Shown here: piece by piece, positions 43,288 to 52,008 of the stretch
How positions within the stretch are numbered: the stretch's first letter is position 1
Layout of the letters: each line of letters begins with the position of its first letter
From: Parvicella sp964387945
GTDB taxonomy: Bacteria > Bacteroidota > Bacteroidia > Flavobacteriales_D > Parvicellaceae
NCBI GenBank assembly: GCA_964387945.1
Contig: CAYLYX010000004.1
Coordinates: 186,001-250,000 of the forward strand
Direction: 5' to 3'
DNA: 64,000 nucleotides
Notes under the pieces: generated by a model
Databases searched by the model: none
What the model was told of the DNA's origin: nothing
The model's input: the letters and a program-made list of their open reading frames with translations, nothing else
Program-made: the position numbers and the translations under genes

Positions 43288-43434
43288 TTTAGGTAAATGC
43301 TATCTTTTCATTAAAAAAGACGTTTGTCATTTTTTCGCGCAGATAATTGTTTTTGCTTTGCAAATAATCAACATCTCATGATCACCCCAAGAATATGATT
43401 TATCATTGTATTGGAAAAACCAAACAAAGACATT

Positions 43435-46400
43435 ATGAAAAAGCTAAACTACCTAACCCTTTTACTAACAACCCTTTTATTGATGGTTGTTAATTCATGT
43501 TCAGAAAAGGTTACAGAAAAACTAAGAGTTACGCCAGACTACTCCAAGTACGTGAGTGGTTATACCTCTGGGGTAATTACCAAGCAATCTTCCATCCAAA
43601 TTCAATTGACAGAGGATTATTCTGGAGCCATTAATTATGAGAAACCAATTGATAAAGAACTATTCACATTTGTTCCTGAGGTGAGTGGTAAAGCATACTG
43701 GGTAAGTAGGAACATGATTGAATTTGTGCCAGATGCACCTTTTAAGTCAGGAGAAACATACGATGTTCATTTCAATCTTAAAGAACTAATGGAAGTGGAG
43801 GAAGAGTACGAAGACTTTGCTTTCAACTTCAAAACTGTCTCGTTGATTGGAGATTTGTATGTCGATGAAGTCAATACTCCAGATGCAAGTGACTTAAAGC
43901 ATCAACAAATAGAAGGACGTTTGGTTTTGTCGGATATAGAAGATACTGCTTTCATCAAAAAAGGATTGATCGTTTATCAGGATGGAAAAGAGCTACCTGT
44001 GAGTTGGGTGTTTAATGGAGGTCTTATCCACCGATTTGTGGTGCAAGGGGTAGAAAGAAAGAGTGATGAAAGCGAAGTCAAAATGGTTTGGACTGGACAA
44101 GCGATTGGTTCAGAATACGATGACGAAGTTACGGTAACTATTCCGGCTTTAGGTCAGTTTGAAGTGACCAACATTGAGGTGATTCACGAACCTGATCAAT
44201 ACGTAAGAGTCCATTTTTCAGATCCCATTCAAAGTGGTCAGGACCTTACCGGATTGATTACCGTAGATGGAGCAGATAACCTCAACTATTTGATTGATGG
44301 GCAGGTTATTAATGTTTATTATACCACACGACTTTCTGGGTATAGAAATGTTACCGTAAGTAGCGGTATTAAGAATAGTGCAGGTAGCAGAATGCAAGAT
44401 GGGGATTATTTAGAACTACTGTTTGAGGGATTAAAACCTATGGTAAAGTTGATGAACAATGGAGTAGTAGCTCCACATACACCAGATGGCGTTCAGTTTC
44501 CGTTTGAAGCTGTAAACTTGGCTGCTGTGGATGTCTATGTGACCAAAGTGTATGAAGATAATATGCTTCAATTCTTACAAGTAAACGACCTGTACGGTAA
44601 TTATCAGATGAAACGCGTTTCTCAAGAAGTATATCGTCAGACCATTTTACTTAACCAAGATCCAGAAATGAACCTGCACGAGTGGAATAAGTTCTTTATT
44701 GATCTTTCGCCCATTGTGAACAAAGATCAAGGTGCTTTATATCAGGTTCAGATCAGGTTCAAAAAAGATTACAGTGTGTATGGATGTGACGGACAAGAAG
44801 TTTCGCCAACAAGTTTACAGACCATTCAGCCCGAATTGGAAACGGAGTGGACAGAAGCCGGTTGGGATAGTTATGACTACTGGTACGATTACGATTATTG
44901 GGATTATTATGACCCAGAATACGATTATAAGGAAAGAAAAAATCCATGTAATCCAGCGTATTATTCAGGAAAAGAAGTTCAGGCGAATATTCTAGCTTCA
45001 GACATTGGAATTATGGCCAAAGCAGGCGGTGATAAAACCATGCACATCTTCTTGAATAATCTATTGACCACCGAATCTATTGCAGGAGCTACCGTTGAGT
45101 TCTATAACTTTCAGCAGAAGTTAATCGGTAAAACTACTTCTGATGAAAATGGGATGTGTGAAATGTATCTGGAAGAAAAGCCATACGTTGTGATTGCAAA
45201 AAATGGTAAGCAACGAGGCTATTTGAGATTGAGAGATGGTGAGTCCTTATCGTTGAGTAAGTTTGACGTAGGTGGAAGCTACGTGCAGAACGGTATCAAA
45301 GGGTTCATGTACACCGAAAGAGGCGTATGGCGTCCGGGAGACAGCATTTATGTTTCTTTTATGTTAGAAGACAAGAATGACGTATTACCCGATAATCACC
45401 CGGTTTCATTCACGCTTTACAATCCCAAAAACCAGGTGGTGGATAAGCAAACGGCAACCAAAAGCGTAAATGGCTTGTACGATTTCCGAACTGCTACAGA
45501 TGTAGAAGCGCTGACCGGAAACTATTTTGCTAAGGTTCAAATTGGTAATCGCACCTTTTCACGTGTGGTTAAGGTGGAGACGGTTAAACCGAATCGACTG
45601 AAAATTTACCTTGATTTTGGAAAGAAACTGCTCACTAACTTGGACAAGAACAACCTTGGTAAATTGAACGTGAAGTGGTTGCATGGAGCGGTTGCTAAGA
45701 ACCTCAAAGCCAAGGTAGACATGACGTTGAATAGAAAGTATACCAGCTTTAAGAATTTTGGTGGGTTCATGTTCGATGATCCGTTGAAGAGTTTTAATAC
45801 CGAAGATCAAGTCATTTTTGAAGATTATGTCAATGAAGAAGGGGAAGCTTCTTTTATTCCGAACATTTACATTGGTGATAATGCACCCGGAATGCTTCAG
45901 GCCAACTTTGTGACGAAAGTCTTCGAAAAAGGAGGAGGCTTTTCTATTGATCGTTCTTCGATTGATTATTCTCCATACGATTCGTATGTGGGAGTAAAAG
46001 TGCCTAAAGGAACACTTTGGGGAAATACCCTAGTTACGGATAAAGAGCACACGTTTGAGATTGCGACCGTAGATGCAGAAGGAAATGCATTGTCTACCAA
46101 GAACGTACACGTTCAGGTTTATCAATTGTCTTGGAAATGGTGGTGGGACTCTTATAGCAACGATGTGGCGAGCTATATTGCTAAGACGAGCACCATTCCA
46201 GTTTACGATCGAATGATTAATACCACAAAAGGAAATGGATCATTCAAACTAACCGTTAAAAAGCCAGATTGGGGACGTTACTTCGTTCGTGTGACCGATC
46301 CCGTTAGCGGACATACAACCGGCAAGATTTTTTATGTGGATTGGCCATACGAATACCGTCACGAAAGAACTACCATTGAGAATGCCACGATGCTTAGTTT

Positions 46401-49041
46401 CTCTACAGATAAAGAAATTTATAATACTGGAGATCGAGTGAAAGTTTCTTTCCCCTCACCAGATAAAGGAAAAGCGGTTATCGCGATTGAGACAGGGACT
46501 AAATTGTTGGACAAAAAAGTGATCAATACAGTAAAAGGAGAGACAACTTATGAATTTGCAACTACTCCAGAAATGTCGCCTAATGTCTATGTACACATTA
46601 CGCTGCTTCAACCCCATGCGAATACATTAAATGATGCTCCGATTCGGATGTATGGAGTTGCACCTATACAGGTAGAAGATCCAAACACGCATTTTGCTCC
46701 TGTAATAGACATGCCTGAGGTGTTGGAGCCAGAAACTACAGCAAAAGTTACCGTTGCTGAAAAAAATGGAAAAGCAATGACCTATACCTTGGCGATTGTT
46801 GATGAAGGACTACTTGATTTAACGGCTTTCAAAACACCAGAGCCATGGGATCACTTCTATGCAAAAGAAGCCTTAGGAGTTAAGACTTGGGACATGTACG
46901 ACAACGTGATGGGAGCTTTTGGAACCGAACTACAGAAGTTATTAGCTGTAGGAGGTGATGGTGCGGCAGAAGTCAAAAAACCAAATAAAGCCAATCGTTT
47001 TGAACCGATGGTTCGATTTGTTGGTCCGTTTGAGCTGCCAGCTGGAACTAGCAAAACGCATGAAATTGAGATTCCCAACTACATTGGATCAGTTCGAGTA
47101 ATGGTTGTTGCTGGACAGGATGCGAAGTACGGTACTGCTGAGAAAACCGTGCCAGTAAGAAGTCCACTGATGGTGTTAGGAACGTTGCCAAGAGTACTGA
47201 GTCCTACAGAAGAAGTATACCTGCCTGTAAACGTTTTTGCTATGGAGGATCATGTGAAGGACGTAAAGATTGAGGTTACGACCAATGACCTCGTACAAGT
47301 GATGGGAAGCAAGACCAAATCAATGCACTTTGATAAAATAGGAGACGAGGTAGAAAACTTTAAACTAAAAGTTTCCGAGAAGATTGGTATAGCAAAAGTT
47401 CATATCAAAGTAACCAGCGGAAAAGAAGTGGCCAAATACGATGTTGAATTGGATGTGAGAACGCCCAACCCATCGGTGGCGGATGTTTATAGCGAAGCCA
47501 TTGCAGCAGGAGATAGCTGGAGTCCTGAATTCTCCTTCACAGGAATAGAAGGAACCAACTACGCTACCGTGGAAGTATCTACTTTTCCACCAATCAACTT
47601 GGACCAACGTTTGAAGTATTTAGTAAGATACCCTCACGGATGTATTGAGCAAACTACAAGCGCAGCTTTCCCGCAGTTAGCATTAGACAAGGTGATGAAT
47701 TTGAGTAACTATTACAAAATCACAATAGATCAAAACATCAAAGGAGCATTGGAGCGCTTACGCTTATTCCAAACCTACGATGGCGGGTTTGCTTACTGGC
47801 CAGGACTAACGGATGCTTCTGAATGGGGTACATGTTATGCTGGGCATTTTATGCTCGAAGCAGAAGCCAAAGGGTACAAATTACCCATTGGACTGAAGTC
47901 AAGTTGGTTGAAGTACCAAAAATCAATGGCAGACGATTACAAGGTTGTTACGGTTCCAACTAGCACCAGAGCTTCCAACTACTATTCGTATAATAACGCT
48001 GTTTATGCAGATTTAACGCAAGCTTATCGATTATATACGTTGGCGTTGGCAAATGCTGCGGATTTGGGAGCGATGAACCGATTGAGAGAGAGCGCATACC
48101 TTACGCTTCCTGCGAAATGGAGGTTGGCGGCAGCTTATCAATTGGTGGGGCAAACTTCGGTTGCGAAGGAACTTGTTGCTTCTTTGAGTACAGACGTGCC
48201 TGCGTATAATGAGTTGTCCTATACCTACGGTAGCGATATTCGAGATGAAGCGATGATTCTAGAAACGCTAGTTATGATGAACGATAAGAAGGCTGCCGGA
48301 CTTGCCAAGCAAATTGCTGAACACATGAATTCTAAACGATGGATGAGTACACAAACAACAGCTTACTGTTTGATTGCGATTAGCAAGTACTTGGGAGAAA
48401 ATCAGGTGAGCGATGTCATGAACTTCAGTTATGCCGTAAATGGTAAGGAAGTAGAAGTGAAGAAAACGAAGAATCCTCTTTACCAAAATCAAGTAGCGAC
48501 ATCTGGTAAGGAAAATGAGATCAGGATTAAGAATAACGGAGAAGGAGTTTTGTTTGCCAGATTGGTGGTAGAAGGCGTTCCCGTTATTGGCGATCAAAGC
48601 AGTGCGGAAAGCAATGTGATCTTAAATGTGAGGTACTTAGACATGGATAGAAAAGAGATTTCTCCAGAGCAAATTGTTCAAGGTACTGATTTCATTGCAG
48701 AAGTGATGGTAAAGAACCCGAGTACGCGCGGTTATTTGAAGGAAATGACATTAAATCAGTTGTTCCCATCAGGATGGGAGATTCACAATAATCGAATGGA
48801 TGGTTTTGCGAGTACTTTGAGTAATTCATATTCACAGTATCAAGACATACGAGACGATAGAGTGTATACCTACTATTCGTTAAGCAAAGGCGAAACAAAG
48901 ACTTACCAAATCCAATTGAACGCGACATATCTTGGAAAGTTCTATCTACCTACGATAGAAACAGAAGCCATGTATGACGATGAGATCAACGCTCGAATTG
49001 GCGGTAAATGGGTGGAGGTAATTCAGCCTAGAGCGAATTAA
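43435..49041 (+). CDS. Alpha-2-macroglobulin family lipoprotein with thioester (YfaS-like)
   Basis: 1868 residues from the ATG at 43435, chosen because it gives a standard lipoprotein signal (TTLLLMVVNSC, Cys18); an upstream TTG would add 8 residues. It follows the YfaS-type layout: several Ig-like macroglobulin domains (MG2 pattern GVWRPGDSIYVSFMLEDKN), an A2M domain with LPAGTSKTHEIEIPNYIGSVRVMV and PLMVLGTLPRVLSPTE, the thioester GCIEQT at Cys1403-Gln1406, and the helical thioester domain (LRLFQTYDGGFAYWPG). It is a periplasmic or surface-anchored peptidase trap. A Tyr/Asp-rich insert lies near residue 480 (YDYWYDYDYWDYYDPEYDY). Its pbpC partner, common elsewhere, is absent here. Confidence 0.95.
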   Translation: MKKLNYLTLLLTTLLLMVVNSCSEKVTEKLRVTPDYSKYVSGYTSGVITKQSSIQIQLTEDYSGAINYEKPIDKELFTFVPEVSGKAYWVSRNMIEFVPDAPFKSGETYDVHFNLKELMEVEEEYEDFAFNFKTVSLIGDLYVDEVNTPDASDLKHQQIEGRLVLSDIEDTAFIKKGLIVYQDGKELPVSWVFNGGLIHRFVVQGVERKSDESEVKMVWTGQAIGSEYDDEVTVTIPALGQFEVTNIEVIHEPDQYVRVHFSDPIQSGQDLTGLITVDGADNLNYLIDGQVINVYYTTRLSGYRNVTVSSGIKNSAGSRMQDGDYLELLFEGLKPMVKLMNNGVVAPHTPDGVQFPFEAVNLAAVDVYVTKVYEDNMLQFLQVNDLYGNYQMKRVSQEVYRQTILLNQDPEMNLHEWNKFFIDLSPIVNKDQGALYQVQIRFKKDYSVYGCDGQEVSPTSLQTIQPELETEWTEAGWDSYDYWYDYDYWDYYDPEYDYKERKNPCNPAYYSGKEVQANILASDIGIMAKAGGDKTMHIFLNNLLTTESIAGATVEFYNFQQKLIGKTTSDENGMCEMYLEEKPYVVIAKNGKQRGYLRLRDGESLSLSKFDVGGSYVQNGIKGFMYTERGVWRPGDSIYVSFMLEDKNDVLPDNHPVSFTLYNPKNQVVDKQTATKSVNGLYDFRTATDVEALTGNYFAKVQIGNRTFSRVVKVETVKPNRLKIYLDFGKKLLTNLDKNNLGKLNVKWLHGAVAKNLKAKVDMTLNRKYTSFKNFGGFMFDDPLKSFNTEDQVIFEDYVNEEGEASFIPNIYIGDNAPGMLQANFVTKVFEKGGGFSIDRSSIDYSPYDSYVGVKVPKGTLWGNTLVTDKEHTFEIATVDAEGNALSTKNVHVQVYQLSWKWWWDSYSNDVASYIAKTSTIPVYDRMINTTKGNGSFKLTVKKPDWGRYFVRVTDPVSGHTTGKIFYVDWPYEYRHERTTIENATMLSFSTDKEIYNTGDRVKVSFPSPDKGKAVIAIETGTKLLDKKVINTVKGETTYEFATTPEMSPNVYVHITLLQPHANTLNDAPIRMYGVAPIQVEDPNTHFAPVIDMPEVLEPETTAKVTVAEKNGKAMTYTLAIVDEGLLDLTAFKTPEPWDHFYAKEALGVKTWDMYDNVMGAFGTELQKLLAVGGDGAAEVKKPNKANRFEPMVRFVGPFELPAGTSKTHEIEIPNYIGSVRVMVVAGQDAKYGTAEKTVPVRSPLMVLGTLPRVLSPTEEVYLPVNVFAMEDHVKDVKIEVTTNDLVQVMGSKTKSMHFDKIGDEVENFKLKVSEKIGIAKVHIKVTSGKEVAKYDVELDVRTPNPSVADVYSEAIAAGDSWSPEFSFTGIEGTNYATVEVSTFPPINLDQRLKYLVRYPHGCIEQTTSAAFPQLALDKVMNLSNYYKITIDQNIKGALERLRLFQTYDGGFAYWPGLTDASEWGTCYAGHFMLEAEAKGYKLPIGLKSSWLKYQKSMADDYKVVTVPTSTRASNYYSYNNAVYADLTQAYRLYTLALANAADLGAMNRLRESAYLTLPAKWRLAAAYQLVGQTSVAKELVASLSTDVPAYNELSYTYGSDIRDEAMILETLVMMNDKKAAGLAKQIAEHMNSKRWMSTQTTAYCLIAISKYLGENQVSDVMNFSYAVNGKEVEVKKTKNPLYQNQVATSGKENEIRIKNNGEGVLFARLVVEGVPVIGDQSSAESNVILNVRYLDMDRKEISPEQIVQGTDFIAEVMVKNPSTRGYLKEMTLNQLFPSGWEIHNNRMDGFASTLSNSYSQYQDIRDDRVYTYYSLSKGETKTYQIQLNATYLGKFYLPTIETEAMYDDEINARIGGKWVEVIQPRAN

Positions 49042-49048
49042 TACCTGT

Positions 49049-49132
49049 GGTACTGAACACAGTGAAAGATCTCCTGAAATCGGGCTGTGTGCTACTAGTT
49101 GTGAGATCCTTCGTTTCTCTCAGGATGACAAT
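49049..49132. repeat. Possible dispersed intergenic repeat
   Basis: The segment has the form of a widespread bacterial intergenic repeat: on the minus strand it reads TGTCATCCTGAGAGAAACGA, then AGGATCTC, and ends AGATCTTTCACTGTGTTC. AGATCTC (49067) and GAGATCT-like sequence (49102-49109) form an inverted repeat around a 30-nt centre. The region codes for nothing obvious and lies between two genes. Only one copy is in this window, so its repeat status is recall-based. Confidence 0.5.
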
Positions 49133-49146
49133 ACGACAACAGGAAA

Positions 49147-49180
49147 AGCATCCTAGCCGGAGAGGTTAGGGTGTTTTTTT
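49147..49180 (+). terminator. Terminator of the second macroglobulin gene
   Basis: CATCCTA and TTAGGGTG pair (one G-T) around a GC-rich loop and are followed by T8. It ends the plus-strand gene and touches the minus-strand dipeptidase stop. Confidence 0.6.
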
Positions 49181-49182
49181 TG

Positions 49183-49995
49183 TTAGAATTCTTCCTTCAA
49201 AAAAGCACTATCACCTTCAACGATCCAATACAATTCTTTTGCTTTGTCTCGGTAGCATGCGTTAAAATGCCACCATTCGGTTTGAATGTTAAAGAAATTC
49301 CCTTCTTTAAGCACCTTTCGCAATAAGATACGGTTGTCGACTTGTTCTTGCGTTAAAAGAGAATCTTGAAGCATAGCTGCTTCTTTGGTTGGCCACGCCA
49401 ATACACCGATGTAATCATAGGGAGTGCCCATGTCTAGCGCTTTTTGTTCGGTGAGGTCATAAAGTGTAATGTCTACAGCTGCTCCAAAATTGTGCAACGA
49501 ACCTTTAGCTGGATTACTCACAAATTTTACTTTCTCGTTGATGGGCATGTCTAGTAAATCCCACATGTATTGTTGCACCAACCGAGGTCTTAGTCCGTCA
49601 TATACGAGCAGTGTTAAGTTACTGTCGATGGACTTCAACTTCGCTTGACAAACTTTTAAGCGCTCCGCTACATCTGGTTGTAAATAGCAGTTGGTAAGAC
49701 AGCCGTATACATCTTTTTGCATAAAATTATCCTCCGTAGAATATTTGAGTTCCACGCGAATGGTAGAGTCCACCTCCTGAATATTGGCTAATCCTTGTTC
49801 TTGGAAATACGTATCCCAATGACATGGAGGTTCTGGAACGACCATAGTGAGCGTGTCTAGCGTAACGGTGTCCGTAGTTGCTATGGACGAATCATTGACT
49901 TCTGCTGTTTTTGGTGGCGCAGAAGGTTCTGGCGAATCGTTGCATGCCCCGAGCAATAAGAAGGATCCTAAAAGACTGAGCAGTAAATACTTCAT
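49183..49995 (-). CDS. D-alanyl-D-alanine dipeptidase (VanX/DdpX family) lipoprotein
   Basis: 270 residues. The lipoprotein signal ends LLLGAC with Cys18. The zinc-dipeptidase motif is SLHNFGAAVD (His168, Asp175) and the second is TEWWHF (Glu240, His243), with an RP-type LRPRLVQ segment (about 136). The family hydrolyses D-Ala-D-Ala; here it is more likely to act in peptidoglycan turnover than in vancomycin resistance, since vanH and vanA are absent. A Thr/Ser/Pro-rich linker follows the lipid anchor. The ATG at 49995 is 4 nt from a -7 box. It is divergent from pyrR. Confidence 0.9.
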   Translation of the reverse strand: MKYLLLSLLGSFLLLGACNDSPEPSAPPKTAEVNDSSIATTDTVTLDTLTMVVPEPPCHWDTYFQEQGLANIQEVDSTIRVELKYSTEDNFMQKDVYGCLTNCYLQPDVAERLKVCQAKLKSIDSNLTLLVYDGLRPRLVQQYMWDLLDMPINEKVKFVSNPAKGSLHNFGAAVDITLYDLTEQKALDMGTPYDYIGVLAWPTKEAAMLQDSLLTQEQVDNRILLRKVLKEGNFFNIQTEWWHFNACYRDKAKELYWIVEGDSAFLKEEF

Positions 49996-49999
49996 TCTT

Positions 50000-50007
50000 C
50001 AAAAGTA
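50000..50007 (-). promoter_or_regulatory. -7 box of the dipeptidase gene
   Basis: The minus strand reads TACTTTTG, an exact TANNTTTG match, 4 nt before the ATG at 49995, which implies a leaderless transcript. Confidence 0.5.
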
Positions 50008-50047
50008 AAAAGATATAAACAACTGGAATTAGGAGTAAAGAAAATAT

Positions 50048-50055
50048 TAACTTTG
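50048..50055 (+). promoter_or_regulatory. -7 box of pyrR-pyrB
   Basis: TAACTTTG is an exact TANNTTTG match, 15 nt before the ATG at 50071. An in-frame TTG at 50053 lies inside the box, so it cannot be the start. No attenuator hairpin fits in the very short leader. Confidence 0.55.
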
Positions 50056-50070
50056 CGTAATCTTAAAAGA

Positions 50071-50619
50071 ATGGAGCCAGCAGTAATTCTAGACCAACAA
50101 CGATTCGAGATCACCATAAAGAGGCTTTGTTATCAATTAATCGAAAATCACGGAGACTTTTCTAATTCAGTCCTTTTGGGCTTGCAACCTCGTGGCGTTT
50201 TTTTGGCAAATAGGCTGAAAAAAGTACTCAAAGAAGTAAGTGGGGTAGAAGTTCAGACTGGAGCGCTAGACATTACTTTTTTCCGTGATGATTTTAGAAG
50301 AAAGGATAGGCCTTTGATACCATCGGTGACCAATCTTGATTTTAGTGTTGAAGGAAAGCGAGTAATTATCGCAGACGATGTATTGTATACCGGAAGAACC
50401 GTTAGGGCAGGTATGGAAGCGTGTCTTACATGGGGAAGACCTTCTGAGATTGAACTGATGGCATTTATTGACAGGAGATTTCAACGGAATATTCCAATTC
50501 AACCGGATTATATCGGAAAATCAGTAGATACCATCGATGAGGAAATGGTAGAAGTGAATTGGCAGGAGACAGAAGGGGAAGATATCGTATTGTTAAAGAC
50601 AAAAACAAGTGAAGGATGA
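50071..50619 (+). CDS. pyrR: Bifunctional pyr operon regulator / uracil phosphoribosyltransferase PyrR
   Basis: 182 residues. PyrR binds UMP and regulates pyr transcripts by attenuation in Firmicutes, and also has weak uracil phosphoribosyltransferase activity. The PRPP-binding motif VIIADDVLYTGRTVRAGME (about 108-126) and the N-terminal QQRFEITIKRLCYQLIENHGD are typical. The LGLQPRGVFLA segment also fits. It overlaps pyrB by 4 nt (ATGA). Because there is no room for a leader terminator upstream, classical RNA attenuation at this site is unlikely; it might act elsewhere or only as a salvage enzyme. Family identity is firm. Confidence 0.93.
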   Translation: MEPAVILDQQRFEITIKRLCYQLIENHGDFSNSVLLGLQPRGVFLANRLKKVLKEVSGVEVQTGALDITFFRDDFRRKDRPLIPSVTNLDFSVEGKRVIIADDVLYTGRTVRAGMEACLTWGRPSEIELMAFIDRRFQRNIPIQPDYIGKSVDTIDEEMVEVNWQETEGEDIVLLKTKTSEG

Positions 50620-51548
50620 GAGACCTTAGCGTAGATCATTTATTGGGGATAAAACAAATCACGTCAGAAGATATCGAAATGATCTTCGAGACCGCAGATA
50701 GTTTCAAGCAAGTGATTAATCGTCCGATTAAGAAAGTACCATCACTGAGGGATATTACCATTGCCAATTTGTTTTTTGAAAACAGTACCAGAACCAGATT
50801 GTCCTTTGAATTGGCAGAGAAAAGATTATCAGCAGATGTCGTTAACTTCAGTGCGGCTTCCTCTTCTGTAAAGAAGGGAGAAACGTTGATCGATACGGTG
50901 AATAATATCCTTTCGATGAAGGTGGACATGGTGGTGATGCGACATCCCAATCCTGGAGCGCATATGTTTTTGAGTAGACATATTGATGCGAAGATCATCA
51001 ATGCTGGAGATGGAACACACGAGCATCCTACGCAAGCATTGTTGGACAGTTATTCCATCCGAGAGAGGTTAGGAAGTGTAGAAGGAAAAAAGGTAGTTAT
51101 CGTTGGAGATATCAAACACAGTAGGGTAGCGCTTTCCAATATTTTTGCTTTGCAGAAGCAAGGAGCAGAAGTAATGGTTTGTGGTCCTACCACCTTAATT
51201 CCGAAGTACATCCGGGAACTAGGAGTAAAAGTAGAGCACAACCTAAGAAAAGCACTCAACTGGTGTGATGTGGCCAATATGCTTCGCATTCAATTGGAGC
51301 GACAAGAAATCAAGTATTTCCCCTCCATCCGAGAATACACCATGCAATATGGCTTGACCAAGGAAATCCTAAATCAACTGGACAAAGAGATCGTGGTCAT
51401 GCACCCTGGTCCGATTAACAGAGGGGTAGAGATTACCTCAGAAGTAGCTGATAGCGACCAGGCGATTATTCTTAATCAAGTAGAAAATGGAGTGGCAATC
51501 AGGATGGCGGTTATTTACCTTTTGGCTTCCAAAATTAACAGGGTTTAA
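50616..51548 (+). CDS. pyrB: Aspartate carbamoyltransferase catalytic chain
   Basis: 310 residues. It condenses carbamoyl phosphate and aspartate to carbamoyl aspartate, the first pyrimidine-specific step. The carbamoyl-phosphate motif is FENSTRTRLSFE (about 50-61); HPTQALLD (about 135) and HPGPINRGVEI (about 260) complete the active site. Length matches the catalytic chain. No pyrI regulatory chain is next to it. Coupled to pyrR by the ATGA overlap. Confidence 0.97.
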   Translation: MRDLSVDHLLGIKQITSEDIEMIFETADSFKQVINRPIKKVPSLRDITIANLFFENSTRTRLSFELAEKRLSADVVNFSAASSSVKKGETLIDTVNNILSMKVDMVVMRHPNPGAHMFLSRHIDAKIINAGDGTHEHPTQALLDSYSIRERLGSVEGKKVVIVGDIKHSRVALSNIFALQKQGAEVMVCGPTTLIPKYIRELGVKVEHNLRKALNWCDVANMLRIQLERQEIKYFPSIREYTMQYGLTKEILNQLDKEIVVMHPGPINRGVEITSEVADSDQAIILNQVENGVAIRMAVIYLLASKINRV

Positions 51549-51614
51549 GGTAATTAATACGGTGCTGTTGAAATCTAAAATTTAGATAGCGATACCTAAT
51601 TCAAAAAAAAAAGC

Positions 51615-51622
51615 TATTTTCG
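51615..51622 (+). promoter_or_regulatory. Weak -7 box candidate for the STAS gene
   Basis: TATTTTCG matches TANNTTTG at seven of eight positions, 29 nt before the ATG at 51652. A small hairpin (GCTAT, ATAGC) overlaps it, and ATAGCGA is repeated upstream. Confidence 0.3.
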
Positions 51623-51651
51623 GATAGCGAACAACAAACAAAGCACATTAT

Positions 51652-51984
51652 ATGGCTATTAAAACGGAAAAGAATGAGGGATTTTCACTCGTAACGGTGT
51701 CTGACGAAAAGTTAGACACGATGGTAGCTCCTGACCTAAAGTCAGAGTTCGTGTTACTTGAAAAATCTGGTGAAGAATTTGTGATTGTAGACTTAACAGA
51801 CGCTAAGTATTGTGACTCTTCTGGTTTAAGTGCTTTGTTGGTGGGAAATAGATTGCTAAAAGACAAAGGCGGTTTAATTCTTTATGGTTTGCAACCGAAT
51901 GTGAAAAAACTCGTAGAAATATCTCAATTGCATACTGTTTTAAACATTGCAGATGATTTAGAAACTGCGAAGGCTATGATTTAA
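51652..51984 (+). CDS. STAS-domain protein (anti-anti-sigma-like)
   Basis: 110 residues with the STAS pattern: FVIVDLTDAKYCDSSGLSALLVGNRLL holds the switch Ser in DSSGL (about residue 62), followed by LILYGLQPNVKKLVEISQL. In Bacillus such proteins bind serine-kinase anti-sigma factors and are inactivated by phosphorylation of this serine. No partner kinase is adjacent, so its targets are unknown; it may control a phosphorelay or a sigma regulator elsewhere. STAS genes beside rnz, as here, are common in Bacteroidota by recall. A T9SS cargo gene lies between the two. Confidence 0.88.
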   Translation: MAIKTEKNEGFSLVTVSDEKLDTMVAPDLKSEFVLLEKSGEEFVIVDLTDAKYCDSSGLSALLVGNRLLKDKGGLILYGLQPNVKKLVEISQLHTVLNIADDLETAKAMI

Positions 51985-52008
51985 TACTAACGATTAATAA
52001 AAACTAAC

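Noticed and set aside
49183..49995. Vancomycin-resistance vanX
   Set aside because: The motif is VanX-like, but vanH, vanA and the VanR/VanS regulators are absent and the protein is a lipoprotein, so peptidoglycan turnover is more plausible.
51605..51630. Hairpin before the STAS gene as the pyrB terminator
   Set aside because: GCTAT/ATAGC is only five pairs with an AT-rich loop and no following T-run on the plus strand.
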